Shown: positions 1 to 7,002, counted from the stretch's first letter. The stretch: DNA of 12,826 bases from an uncultured Chloroflexota bacterium (GCA_903924005.1 CAIXZV010000080.1:1-12826); one strand, 5' to 3'. Numbers and translations are program-made. The notes: generated from the letters alone by a model not told the origin.

Positions 1-548
1 CGGCAGCCCGTCCAGCAGCACCTCCATGTCGGCAAGGCTGCTGACCGCCACCCCGCAGGTGCCAAACTCGCCTTCGGCCTCCTCATCGTCCGTGTCGAAG
101 CCGTACAGGGTTGGCATGTCGAAGGCGATGGACAGGCCGGTCTGGCCCGCGGCCAGCAACTGGCGGAACCTGGCGTTGGTGTCCTCCGCGCTGCCGAAGC
201 CCGCGAACATGCGCATGGTCCAGGGGCGACTGCGGTAGCCGGTGGGGTGGATCCCCCGTGTGAACGGCGGATCGCCGGGCAGACCGATGTCGCGGGAGGC
301 GTCAAAGGCGGCGTAGGGACCGTCACCGTCGCGCAGCGGGACGCCGTGGTGGTCTACGGCCGTTGGGCCGCCGGGTCCGGCCGCTCCCCCATCGGTGTCG
401 TGTTGCAGATCCCACGGGCCGTACAGCCGCTCCACGGGGAGGTCGCCCATCGTGGAGAAGCGCTCGCGGCGCTCCGGCAGGCGGTCAAGGGCTGGCTTCA
501 GACGCTCGATGCTCCAGCGGCGGTGCTGCTCATCCCAGGATCGCTCAT
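1..548 (-). CDS. B12-dependent acyl-CoA mutase large subunit, N-terminal part (partial)
   Basis: This is the N-terminal part of the substrate-binding TIM-barrel subunit of the methylmalonyl-/isobutyryl-CoA mutase family, which rearranges acyl-CoA carbon skeletons with adenosylcobalamin. The minus-strand reading contains the family signatures TRGIHPT, PWTMRMFAGFGSAEDTNARF, GQTGLSIAFDMPTLYGFD and GVAVSSLADMEVLLDGLP, and it runs off the left edge. The residue after TMRM is Phe (205-207). Methylmalonyl-CoA mutases have Tyr there and isobutyryl-type enzymes Phe, so the substrate is open. The start is odd. Family-like sequence (WDEQHRRWSIERLKPAL, then RFSTMGDLPVERLY) begins near 540, but that frame has no ATG, GTG or TTG before the ATG at 450-448. 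An ATG at 548-546, six bases after a TAGAGT hexamer, lies one base out of frame. I give the gene extent from that ATG; the strictly intact frame is 450-1. It follows the lipoprotein gene by 40 nt. Confidence 0.85.
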
Positions 549-554
549 CCGCGG

Positions 555-560
555 ACTCTA
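555..560 (-). promoter_or_regulatory. Putative leaderless -10 box for the acyl-CoA mutase
   Basis: On the minus strand TAGAGT fits the TANNNT -10 consensus and lies exactly 6 nt before the ATG at 548-546, the spacing expected if transcription starts at the A of the ATG. There is no recognisable -35 box or Shine-Dalgarno sequence. The same arrangement occurs before the genes starting at 1935 and 12610. If real, it supports 548 as the true start of the mutase and gives that gene a promoter separate from the lipoprotein gene. Confidence 0.4.
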
Positions 561-588
561 CACCGCGGCCTCGCGGGTCTCGCGTCCT

Positions 589-1188
589 TCAGGGCGCGGC
601 GAACAACTCCAGCGCTGCGGCCACCTTCGCATCACCCAGATCCGAGGCCAGCAGCACGCGCACGCGGCCGTCCGCGCCATCGGGCCAGACGACGATGGTG
701 TTGGTGGTCTCATCCTTGTTGAGGACTTCGAGCCGCTTGGCGGCCTTGCCCGCCACCGTCGTGTCGAGGGTTCGGAACGTGTCAGTGTGGCTGGCCGTGC
801 GCGCCGGGACCGCATAGAAGTCAAGCATCTTGGCGGCGTCCAGCCCGGCCCCGTCAAACACCGCAACCGTCAGCCCGCTGCTTGCGCCAAGCGACCAGGT
901 GGCACCGGCAAACCGCATGCCAGTGACGCCCGCAGCGGTCAGCGTGCCAAGTGCGGCCACGGTGCATGTGCGACCCGAATCCACACTCGTCGGGGTCTTC
1001 CCGTCGTACGCCGTTGGCAGGAGCGCCTCAAGCTCCGGGTATGCTCCAGCCATTCGGCCGTCCGTGGTGCAGGCGGAGGCGGGGTCGAAGCTGGTTGTGA
1101 GGACACGAGCGCTGCTGCAGGCGCAAAGCAGGAGCGCGACCAGAAGGGCAAGCGCGATGAGGGGCGAGCAGTGTCGGGGGTTTGTCAT
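589..1188 (-). CDS. Small putative lipoprotein of unknown function
   Basis: This is a 199-residue exported protein with no family I recognise. The N-terminus is a lipoprotein signal peptide: a hydrophobic run at residues 10-21 followed by the lipobox LCAC with the acylated Cys at 24, then CSS. It should therefore be anchored to the outer face of the cytoplasmic membrane. The mature part is Thr/Ala/Gly-rich and looks like a compact beta-rich domain. It contains two further Cys (in SACTTDG and RTCTVAALG) that could form a disulfide. The start ATG is 12 nt after the stop of the J-domain gene, so the two are probably co-transcribed. The acyl-CoA mutase follows 40 nt downstream. Neither neighbour suggests a function. 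Confidence 0.75.
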   Translation of the reverse strand: MTNPRHCSPLIALALLVALLLCACSSARVLTTSFDPASACTTDGRMAGAYPELEALLPTAYDGKTPTSVDSGRTCTVAALGTLTAAGVTGMRFAGATWSLGASSGLTVAVFDGAGLDAAKMLDFYAVPARTASHTDTFRTLDTTVAGKAAKRLEVLNKDETTNTIVVWPDGADGRVRVLLASDLGDAKVAAALELFAAP

Positions 1189-1200
1189 GGGGACCAGAGC

Positions 1201-1935
1201 CTACCGGAAGGGGCTCGTCTGCCACCCCGGGCGCATCGGGCGCTCCTGTCGCCGGATCCCCCGCCGGTCCAGTTCGGCCACAAGCACACGTGCTGCCGCG
1301 CTGATCTCGGGGTCGCGGTTGTAGGTTTCGGCCAGCCAGTCGAGGTAGCTGGGCTCAAAGGCCAGCACCTGTCCCAGGCTGTGGCCGTGGAACTTGCCGA
1401 AGTCAAGCAGCGTGTCGAGCGCGTCGTCGAGGCTGGGCGTCCCCGGGACCACATAGTCCGGATCGATGTCGCGCTCAAGCGGGCCTGACGGCTGCGATGC
1501 CCGCAGATCCGGCGCATTGCGGTCACGCTCGTGGGGCGCCTGACCGCCAAGCGGCTGGCGCGTTCCCATTGGCGTTGTGCGCTGGTTGAGGACGACAAAG
1601 GTGGCCGATGTGTCAAGCCGAGCCTTGACCGGCGGCATCTCCGGGGGCGGCGGCGGACCGGGGTGGCGCCCCTGGCGTGGACCTGGTCGTCGCGGTCTGG
1701 GCCCGGCGTCAGGGTCGCGGCGGCGGCTCTCTGGGGTCTCACCGGCGCGTGTGAGGCTGGCGTAGGCGGCGTTGATCTCCGCCATCCGGCGCGTGGCCTT
1801 CCGGGAAGACTCCGGGTCATCGGCGGTGAGGTCCGGGTGGTGGCGGCGCGCAAGGGCGCGCCAGGCAGCCTTGATCTCGTCGGGCCCAGCGCCGGGCTCA
1901 ACGCCCAATACGTCATGCGGATCTCTCGCGGGCAC
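1201..1935 (-). CDS. J-domain protein with C-terminal ExoX-like/DUF3820-type domain
   Basis: A 244-residue cytoplasmic protein. Residues 5-63 form a J-domain (DPHDVLGVEPG, then helix II ending in the HPD tripeptide at 33-35, then AEINAAYASL), the module that stimulates DnaK ATPase. Residues 66-165 are a Pro/Arg/Gly-rich, probably disordered linker including PPPPP. Residues 171-224 carry LDFGKFHGHSLGQVL and PSYLDWLAETY, the pattern of the small domain at the C-terminus of ExoX-type exonucleases and in DUF3820 proteins. There is no Gly/Phe-rich region, zinc finger or DnaJ substrate-binding domain, so this is a class C J-protein. I chose the GTG at 1935-1933 because the J-domain begins there and TACACT lies 7 nt upstream. 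The frame stays open up to 2178, but that extension would overlap the divergent hydrolase gene and looks unlike protein. The client is unknown; recruitment of DnaK to a nucleic-acid or nuclease partner is inference. Confidence 0.82.
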   Translation of the reverse strand: MPARDPHDVLGVEPGAGPDEIKAAWRALARRHHPDLTADDPESSRKATRRMAEINAAYASLTRAGETPESRRRDPDAGPRPRRPGPRQGRHPGPPPPPEMPPVKARLDTSATFVVLNQRTTPMGTRQPLGGQAPHERDRNAPDLRASQPSGPLERDIDPDYVVPGTPSLDDALDTLLDFGKFHGHSLGQVLAFEPSYLDWLAETYNRDPEISAAARVLVAELDRRGIRRQERPMRPGWQTSPFR

Positions 1936-1942
1936 GTCGTCG

Positions 1943-1948
1943 AGTGTA
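1943..1948 (-). promoter_or_regulatory. Putative leaderless -10 box for the J-domain gene
   Basis: TACACT on the minus strand matches TANNNT and lies 7 nt before the GTG at 1935. No Shine-Dalgarno sequence and no good -35 hexamer are seen. The position fits a leaderless transcript starting at or next to the GTG and is the main reason for choosing that start over longer in-frame alternatives. Confidence 0.45.
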
Positions 1949-2054
1949 CCGGCAGGACCACCGATGGCCCCTTCTCTCTCGTTGCAAATGGCTGCGGGCG
2001 CCGGGCGATGCCCGAGGGCCGCCGTCAAGGTCGGGGCGAACGCAGGGCCCACGT

Positions 2055-2060
2055 TTGACA
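2055..2060 (+). promoter_or_regulatory. Possible -35 element (TTGACA) upstream of the hydrolase gene
   Basis: A perfect TTGACA lies 29 nt before the ATG at 2090 in the 154-nt divergent gap between the J-domain and hydrolase genes. The best downstream TANNNT is TACGGT (2083-2088), which leaves a 22-nt spacer, too long for a standard housekeeping promoter; TCCGAT at normal spacing is a poor -10. Apart from this and the minus-strand TACACT, I see nothing in the gap. Confidence 0.25.
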
Positions 2061-2089
2061 GGAGAACGCTGACGGGTTCCGATACGGTC

Positions 2090-3193
2090 ATGCTTCCGAA
2101 GTCCCGTGCGGCGCGGGCTGGCCTCGCCGCCGCGCTCACCGCCGTCCCTGTGGCGCTTGCGATGCGCTTCGCATTCATCTATCGAATGCGTGCCGGCATC
2201 CCCAAGCGCAACCCGCCCACGTCCACCCCGGCCGATCTGGGGCTCGCGTACGAGTCCGTCGCGGTGCCCACGGCTGACGGCCTGGAGTTGGCCGCCTGGC
2301 TGATCCCCGCGACGGACCCAGGGGGCGTTGCGCCCGGCGTTGCGCTGATCCACGGCTGGGAGTCCGCCCGGGACCGGACGCTCCCCCACGCCCAGGTGCT
2401 GCACGCCGCGGGGTACCACGTGCTCACGCTCGATGTCCGCGGGCACGGCGCCAACGAGGCTGAGACGCTGCCGATATCGGCTGGAGAGTTTGCCGCCGAT
2501 GCGCGCGCCGGGGTGGCCTGGCTGAGGGGACGGCCCGAGGTGGCGAAGGTTGCGCTGGTGGGCCACTCCATCGGCGGCGCCGGTGCGCTGGTGGCGGCCG
2601 GATCCGGCGGCGACGGGTTTGTCGAGGCCGTCATCGCGCTGGCGCCACCGGCAGGCCCGTACCGGCTCACACGGCTCACGTTCCAGTTGGCCGATCTGCC
2701 GTTTCCCGGGTTCATCGCCTGGCCTCTGGCGTGGCTGACAACGCACGTGTTCCTATGGCCGCGCGGTCACCGTATCGCCGAGGTTGACGCGGTGGAGGCC
2801 GTCCGCCGCATCCAGGTGCCCCTGCTCCTGATCCACGGCACCGACGACCACGTTGTCCCGCCCGACCATATGCGCAGGCTCGCCGGCGCACGCCGGGCCG
2901 CCCTGCCGGGCGCCGTCACCGAGACGCTCCTGGTCCAGGGTGGCCACCACAGCTGGATCTACGAGTTCCCTGAGGTCCGGGCCGCCATGGCCCGCTTCCT
3001 TGCCGCCACGCTGGGTGGTCCGCTGCCGCCCGACGAGGCGGCAGCACGCGCCATGGCCGTTGACGCACGACGCCCACCGGAGCCCGAGCGCCTCTCGGCC
3101 GTGGATGCCGAGCCGGGGGGCATTGCGTCTGTGATTGGCCTGTTTTCGCATACCGCACCCGCCAAGCCCGAGGAGCCCGATGCACGTCCGTGA
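2090..3193 (+). CDS. Alpha/beta hydrolase with N-terminal membrane segment
   Basis: A 367-residue serine hydrolase of the prolyl-oligopeptidase/lysophospholipase-like type. Residues 11-31 form a hydrophobic segment that probably anchors it in the membrane. The fold then follows in order: oxyanion-hole motif LIHGWES (86-92), GYHVLTLDVRGHG (108-120), nucleophile elbow GHSIGG with Ser160, acid region LLIHGTDDHVVPP (246-258, Asp252 or Asp253) and a histidine in GGHHSW (His286 or His287). The catalytic triad thus looks complete. The C-terminal 55 residues after the fold are Pro/Ala/Glu-rich and probably flexible. The start ATG at 2090 is the one directly before the hydrophobic segment; the frame is open further upstream but that part is not protein-like. 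The last 14 bases overlap the nitroreductase gene, so the two are translationally linked. Substrate unknown; esterase or thioesterase activity is plausible. Confidence 0.85.
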   Translation: MLPKSRAARAGLAAALTAVPVALAMRFAFIYRMRAGIPKRNPPTSTPADLGLAYESVAVPTADGLELAAWLIPATDPGGVAPGVALIHGWESARDRTLPHAQVLHAAGYHVLTLDVRGHGANEAETLPISAGEFAADARAGVAWLRGRPEVAKVALVGHSIGGAGALVAAGSGGDGFVEAVIALAPPAGPYRLTRLTFQLADLPFPGFIAWPLAWLTTHVFLWPRGHRIAEVDAVEAVRRIQVPLLLIHGTDDHVVPPDHMRRLAGARRAALPGAVTETLLVQGGHHSWIYEFPEVRAAMARFLAATLGGPLPPDEAAARAMAVDARRPPEPERLSAVDAEPGGIASVIGLFSHTAPAKPEEPDARP

Positions 3194-3713
3194 CGCCGTC
3201 CACACCAAGCGCGCCATTCGCGAGTTTTCGCCGACGCCGCTGCGCGAGGACGACATGACGGCGATCCTCGAGGCTGGGCGTCGCGCCCACTCCGCCAAGA
3301 ACTTCCAGCGCTGGGGCTTTGTTGTGGTGCAGGACCGCGAACGGCTGGCGGCCCTCAGCACGCTTGGCCCGTGGTGCGGCCACGTTGCCGGGGCGGCCGC
3401 TGCCGTGGCGCTGGTCACGCCGGACCCGCACGCCGAGGGTGCGTCGCTGTCGATCACCTGGGATCTTGGGGGAGCCGCCGCGCAAATGATGCTTGTGGCG
3501 TGGGAGCTTGGCGTGGGCAGCTGCCCGGCCACGGTGTACCAGCAAGCGCGCGCCCGCGAACTGCTTGGCTACCCCTCGGACATGCACTGCGAGGTCATGC
3601 TCTCGTTTGGCTACCCTGCCGATCCTGAAGCCCTGACGCGGCCAAACCGCGTTGGCGGCCGCAGGCCGCTTGACGAGCTCATCCACCACGAGACGTGGAC
3701 GGAAGGGCGCTAG
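3180..3713 (+). CDS. Nitroreductase family FMN-dependent oxidoreductase
   Basis: A 177-residue member of the short nitroreductase family, flavin enzymes that reduce nitro compounds, quinones or related acceptors with NAD(P)H. The N-terminal signature VHTKRAIREFSPTPL (residues 7-21) gives the basic residues that normally contact FMN phosphate. AGRRAHSAKNFQRWGFVVV (32-50) matches the family segment with the N-Q-W pattern. WDLGGAAAQMMLVAWELGVGSC (94-115) is the central helix, and LSFGYPAD (141-148) is the typical C-terminal strand. I chose the ATG at 3180, preceded by AGGAG at 3171-3175, because the alignable sequence begins just after it. It overlaps the hydrolase stop by 14 nt. Its own stop TAG (3711-3713) overlaps the stop of the convergent DUF4032 gene within CTAG. 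The physiological substrate cannot be told. Confidence 0.88.
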   Translation: MHVRDAVHTKRAIREFSPTPLREDDMTAILEAGRRAHSAKNFQRWGFVVVQDRERLAALSTLGPWCGHVAGAAAAVALVTPDPHAEGASLSITWDLGGAAAQMMLVAWELGVGSCPATVYQQARARELLGYPSDMHCEVMLSFGYPADPEALTRPNRVGGRRPLDELIHHETWTEGR

Positions 3714-4996
3714 CCGGCAATCCCCGCGTCGATCTCGTCGGGATCGGGCTCAAGGTCCAGGGCAGACAGCGGGTCCAACGGGTCGTTGGCGCTGCGGACG
3801 GGCGCCTCCGGGGCAGGAGCGCCGGCGGCGAGGTATGACGCAATAGCCGCCTCAAGCCCCACGTCGCCAACCGCATCCTCAGAGAGCAGCCACTTGTGCT
3901 CCAGGACGTCGCAGTACGCCTGGACCAGGTCCCGGTCTGGGCCCACCTCGCGGGCGATCTTCGCCTGCGTTGGCCGGTACACCTCGCGCAGCCATCGGTC
4001 TGCCGCTTCATCGGCCTCCACGCGGCGCCCCTCCGCGTGCTCCAGCCAGGCACCGTACTCCGCAAGGTCGTTGAGCAGGATCCGCGCCTGACCCTCAAGC
4101 GTGCGCAGCCGCGTCCGGCGCTCAAGCTCGTTGGCGTGGTATCGGCGTGTCGTCACCGATGTCCGCAGCCGGACCGTGTCCCGGGTGCCAACCGGGTCCA
4201 CCTCAAGGTCCACCGAGAAGCCCAGATCATTGAGCTTGCGCAGCCGGGCGCGGATGGCCTGGCGATCGCCGCGGATCAGGTCAGGCTGGTTGTACAGCTC
4301 GGACCAGACGGCCTCATACCGCGTGCGGACCGACTCGGCGGCATCAACTGCCTGGTCCATCTCCTCGGGCCGGCCCAGATACGCCGCCAGGTCTGCAAGG
4401 CCAAAGGCCACATTCTCCACAAGGATGTCCAGGTCGTACCGGCGCTGGCCAGCGGAGAGCGTGGGGTGGATCTCGGCGGTCTCGGCGTCCACGAGGTACG
4501 CCTGGATGCGGTCCCCGTCACGCCGGAACAAGGTGTTGGCCAGAGAGCAGTCGCCCCAGTACACGCCGCTCCGGTGGAGATCAACCAGGAGCAGGGCCAT
4601 GGCGTCGAGGAGCCGGTCGCGATACCCCGACGTGTCCGTGCGCAGCCGCATCAGCAGCCGCCGGTACTGCATCGAGTGGCGTAGGAACTCGGTGACAAGG
4701 ATGGCGTCGCCGGTCTCCGGACGAACGGCCAGGCCAACCGCGCGAACGCTTGGGAGACGCGCGTCCTCAAGACGGCGCAGCGCCTCGTACTCCCGCTCGG
4801 CGACACCCGTGGGCAGTTCCTTGAGCGCGTACGCCATGCCCTGGTGGACGAGGAAGCGGACCAGGTGACGAGACGGGCCAACGGGCAGCTCGCGAAATCG
4901 GTGCGCCCCCGCGTCCCACTCGGCGAGCGGCGCCTCCCACGGGAGGTCCAGAAGGGACGCGACCTCGTCACGCAGGATCAGGCGGGGCAGGCTCAT
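3710..4996 (-). CDS. DUF4032 protein with lipopolysaccharide-kinase-like (Kdo/WaaP-type) N-domain
   Basis: A 428-residue protein of the DUF4032 family found mainly in actinobacteria and relatives. The N-terminal half (about 40-200) has a protein-kinase-like fold: AYALKELP with the ATP-binding Lys59, acidic Glu69/Glu71 in the following helix, the catalytic-loop equivalent GVYWGDCSLANTLF (Asp149, Asn154), and YLVDAETAE (Asp170) in place of DFG. All the essential kinase residues therefore appear present. The C-terminal half (about 200-400) is mostly charged helix and corresponds to DUF4032, and the last 30 residues are acidic and low in complexity. The substrate is unknown; a sugar or other small molecule is possible. 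I chose the ATG at 4996, which starts MSLPRLILRDEVASLL, because extending upstream would run into the GNAT gene ending at 5043. It is the last gene of the 8029-3710 run, 46 nt after the GNAT. Confidence 0.85.
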   Translation of the reverse strand: MSLPRLILRDEVASLLDLPWEAPLAEWDAGAHRFRELPVGPSRHLVRFLVHQGMAYALKELPTGVAEREYEALRRLEDARLPSVRAVGLAVRPETGDAILVTEFLRHSMQYRRLLMRLRTDTSGYRDRLLDAMALLLVDLHRSGVYWGDCSLANTLFRRDGDRIQAYLVDAETAEIHPTLSAGQRRYDLDILVENVAFGLADLAAYLGRPEEMDQAVDAAESVRTRYEAVWSELYNQPDLIRGDRQAIRARLRKLNDLGFSVDLEVDPVGTRDTVRLRTSVTTRRYHANELERRTRLRTLEGQARILLNDLAEYGAWLEHAEGRRVEADEAADRWLREVYRPTQAKIAREVGPDRDLVQAYCDVLEHKWLLSEDAVGDVGLEAAIASYLAAGAPAPEAPVRSANDPLDPLSALDLEPDPDEIDAGIAG

Positions 4997-5042
4997 CGAG
5001 GCGGCTACGGACGCCGGTGGTCCGGCGGACGCGTGGCGAGCG

Positions 5043-5480
5043 TCAGGGCCGCTTGCGCAGGTATGTGGCGACGCTCGCGTCGTAGCCCATGGACTCAAAC
5101 AGGCGCCGAGCGTCCGGCCGGTGATGGCCGGCGGTGACCTCCAGGAATGAGGCGCCCGCCTCCGCGGCCGTCTTCTCGGCAGCAGTCATCAGCAACCGGC
5201 CGATGCCGCGCTCGCGCTCCCCGGCGTCCACAACCAGCGTCACGATCCGGGCAAACGCCTCGGACGATTCGAACCGCGGCAGGACAAGCATCGCAACAAA
5301 GCCAATCACGTCTCCGGCGGCCACGGCCACAAGCACGTGACAGCCGAGCGCGCCAAACTGGGCCAGACGGGCGGTGATATCGCTGGCGCCAGCCGGATAG
5401 CCTTCGTCGGTCAGGAGCGCGGCAAGCCGATCAGCATCGTCATCAGTGGCGGGGCGGACGGTGACACGGGCGTCGTTCAT
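5043..5480 (-). CDS. GNAT family N-acetyltransferase
   Basis: A 145-residue single-domain GNAT enzyme, which transfers acetyl from acetyl-CoA to an amine. VTVRPATDDDADRLAALL (6-23) is the typical first strand and helix, VIGFVAMLVLP (58-68) the central strands, RIVTLVVDAGERERGIGRLLM (78-98) motif A with the pyrophosphate-binding R-x-x-G-I-G loop, and ARRLFESMGYD (124-134) the closing motif B helix. The length is normal for the family and no key part is missing. The ATG at 5480 overlaps the TGA of the upstream VOC-like gene as ATGA, so translation is probably coupled. Reading upstream of this ATG gives only Arg/Pro-rich non-homologous sequence. The substrate is unknown; amino acids, peptides and antibiotics are all possible for this type. 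Confidence 0.87.
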   Translation of the reverse strand: MNDARVTVRPATDDDADRLAALLTDEGYPAGASDITARLAQFGALGCHVLVAVAAGDVIGFVAMLVLPRFESSEAFARIVTLVVDAGERERGIGRLLMTAAEKTAAEAGASFLEVTAGHHRPDARRLFESMGYDASVATYLRKRP

Positions 5481-6169
5481 GGTGCGATGGTACCCGGCTC
5501 CAGCAACAGCAGGTGCGGCCCGGCCCGCACGGCGGTGCGCAGACGGACAGAGACACCCAACGGCCCGGCACGGCGGCGCGGGCGCGGGCGGCCCGGCAGG
5601 GCGCTCTGCAGGAGCGCGGACCCAGCGCGGACGTACAGACCGCATGGCCCCTCGCCGTCGCGCGCCAGAGACGCGGCCAGCGCACCCTCGGTTGTGGGCT
5701 CAAGCAGCACCAGACGGCCACCGGGCAGCCCCGATGTGGCTCGAACGCGGCCGCGGCCTCCCAGGTGTGGCTCATCCAGGAGCGCGGCCGCGGCAAGGCT
5801 GTCCAGGGGCTCAAGCCATGGGGAGAGGTCCGCCTCTGCGCGTTCAAGATCGACGGTGGCCCAGATGACGGCCACGAGCTGGGATGCCGGGGCAGTCCAG
5901 GGTTCGCTCGGTACATCTGCGCCGTCACCCGCCGGAGCCTGCCCGGGGAAGACCGGCTCAAACAGCAGGCGCCCCTCGCCCACCGGGTTGTCGCCGGCCT
6001 GTTCACGCCGCCAGGGCACCACCTCTAGGAGATCCGTCCCCAGCCAGAGGCCCCAGGCGCCAACGGCGTGGCGCGACGACACTGGCACGGCGCCCAGCCG
6101 CTCGCCCAACAGCCGCGCCACCCGTTCCGGATCTCCCGCCTGCCAGGTGAGGCGCGCCCATCGCTCCAC
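5477..6169 (-). CDS. VOC/glyoxalase-like fold protein, function unknown
   Basis: A 230-residue cytoplasmic protein. I place it only at fold level. It shows repeated strand-helix-strand units ending in similar strands: GTDLLEVVPW (44-53), GRLVLLEPT (151-159) and HLLLLEPG (219-226). The helix-forming segments DPERVARLLGERLG (13-26) and DLERAEADLSPWLE (107-120) sit where the module helix of vicinal-oxygen-chelate domains lies. The Glu in the terminal strands is where such domains often carry a metal ligand, but a full ligand set cannot be confirmed by eye. It starts with GTG at 6169-6167, 2 nt after the tandem-GNAT stop, and ends in an ATGA overlap with the next GNAT, so it is firmly within the operon. 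Divergence from well-known glyoxalases or extradiol dioxygenases is strong, so catalysis is unproven; a small-molecule binding or resistance protein is equally possible. Confidence 0.62.
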   Translation of the reverse strand: MERWARLTWQAGDPERVARLLGERLGAVPVSSRHAVGAWGLWLGTDLLEVVPWRREQAGDNPVGEGRLLFEPVFPGQAPAGDGADVPSEPWTAPASQLVAVIWATVDLERAEADLSPWLEPLDSLAAAALLDEPHLGGRGRVRATSGLPGGRLVLLEPTTEGALAASLARDGEGPCGLYVRAGSALLQSALPGRPRPRRRAGPLGVSVRLRTAVRAGPHLLLLEPGTIAP

Positions 6170-6171
6170 GG

Positions 6172-7002
6172 CTATTCGAACAGCAGGTCGGGCGACTCCC
6201 CAACCGATGCAAACCCGAGGCGCTTGTACAGGCCGATGGCCGTCTCGTTGCCGCTGAACACGCCCAGGTACGCCGTGCCGGGGGCGCGCACGCCAGCCGC
6301 GCCCATCACATGGCGGGTTGCGAGGGCCGCCAGACCGCGGCCGCGGAAGCCCGGGAGCGTCCCGATGGACGAGAGATACGTGAGGCCGTCAAACGTGGTT
6401 GCCTTGGCCACGGCCGCCGCGGTCCCGTGGACGCGGACGACCACCAGCGCAATCCGCGGATCCCCAAGGGTGGCGGCGAGATCGTCTGCAAGCTCGGGAC
6501 CACGAGTCAGCGGGGCGCCAAAGGCCGCTGCCAGCACGGCGCCCGCGCCTGCGAGGTCGCGAGGGCCGGCATCGGCGGGGCGGCGGATGACCCGCAGGCT
6601 GACCCCGGCGGGGATCTCGGCCTCGGTGACGGCCGGTGCCGCGGCGGGATCCGCCAAGACCATCACGTGGCCGCCGCCAACGTCGACAAAGCCGTTGGCC
6701 TGCAGCCGCTCAGCGAGATCCGCGGGTCCGGCGTGGACCGGCGACGGCCAGACGTGCGGGGTGCGGCCAAGGAGGGCGAACAGCGTCATCACCTCCGTGA
6801 GGCGCCGGTCAAAGGCCACAGCGTCGTTGGGCCAGCGGACAGCTGCCAGACGGTTCCAGAACGGGTCCGCGTCAACGGGGTCGTGCAGCAGGACGGCGTC
6901 CCCCAGTTCGCGCATCTCGCGGGCGGGGATGGCGTGCGAGGCCGTCTCGTGACGTTCAATCGCGGTCATGGCCGCAGCGTCAACCTCGATCCGGCGGGTC
7001 AT
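6172..7002 (-). CDS. GNAT family N-acetyltransferase with N-terminal degenerate GNAT-like half
   Basis: A 276-residue protein. The C-terminal domain (about 134-276) is a clear GNAT fold: VSLRVIRRP (134-142), RIALVVVRVHGTAAAVAKATTFDG (183-206), motif A SIGTLPGFRGRGLAALATRHVM (212-233) with the acetyl-CoA loop R-G-R-G-L-A, and NETAIGLYKRLGFASVGE (252-269). The N-terminal half contains a pattern (LLGRTPHVWPSP, ADLAERLQANGFVDVGGGHVMVL at 94-116) that looks like the C-terminal lobe of a second, degenerate GNAT, so this is probably a tandem-GNAT protein with one active site. I chose the ATG at 7002 (MTRRIEVDAAAM), 16 nt after the methyltransferase stop; an ATG at 6969 is a possible shorter start. 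The VOC-like gene starts 2 nt beyond its stop. Substrate unknown. Confidence 0.84.
   Translation of the reverse strand: MTRRIEVDAAAMTAIERHETASHAIPAREMRELGDAVLLHDPVDADPFWNRLAAVRWPNDAVAFDRRLTEVMTLFALLGRTPHVWPSPVHAGPADLAERLQANGFVDVGGGHVMVLADPAAAPAVTEAEIPAGVSLRVIRRPADAGPRDLAGAGAVLAAAFGAPLTRGPELADDLAATLGDPRIALVVVRVHGTAAAVAKATTFDGLTYLSSIGTLPGFRGRGLAALATRHVMGAAGVRAPGTAYLGVFSGNETAIGLYKRLGFASVGESPDLLFE

Noticed and set aside
247..1488. A 413-codon open frame on the plus strand
   Set aside because: It is antisense to the mutase, lipoprotein and J-domain genes, all of which have recognisable protein features. Its product is Arg/Gly/His-rich with no motif, typical of long chance frames opposite genes in GC-rich DNA.
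1185..1961. A 258-codon minus-strand frame overlapping the J-domain gene
   Set aside because: It overlaps the same DNA in another frame; the product is Arg/Ser/Pro-rich without motifs, while the competing frame has the HPD J-domain.
1936..2178. N-terminal extension of the J-domain protein to an upstream ATG at 2178
   Set aside because: The extra 81 residues are not protein-like, would overlap the divergent hydrolase gene, and lie upstream of a well-placed TACACT and GTG.
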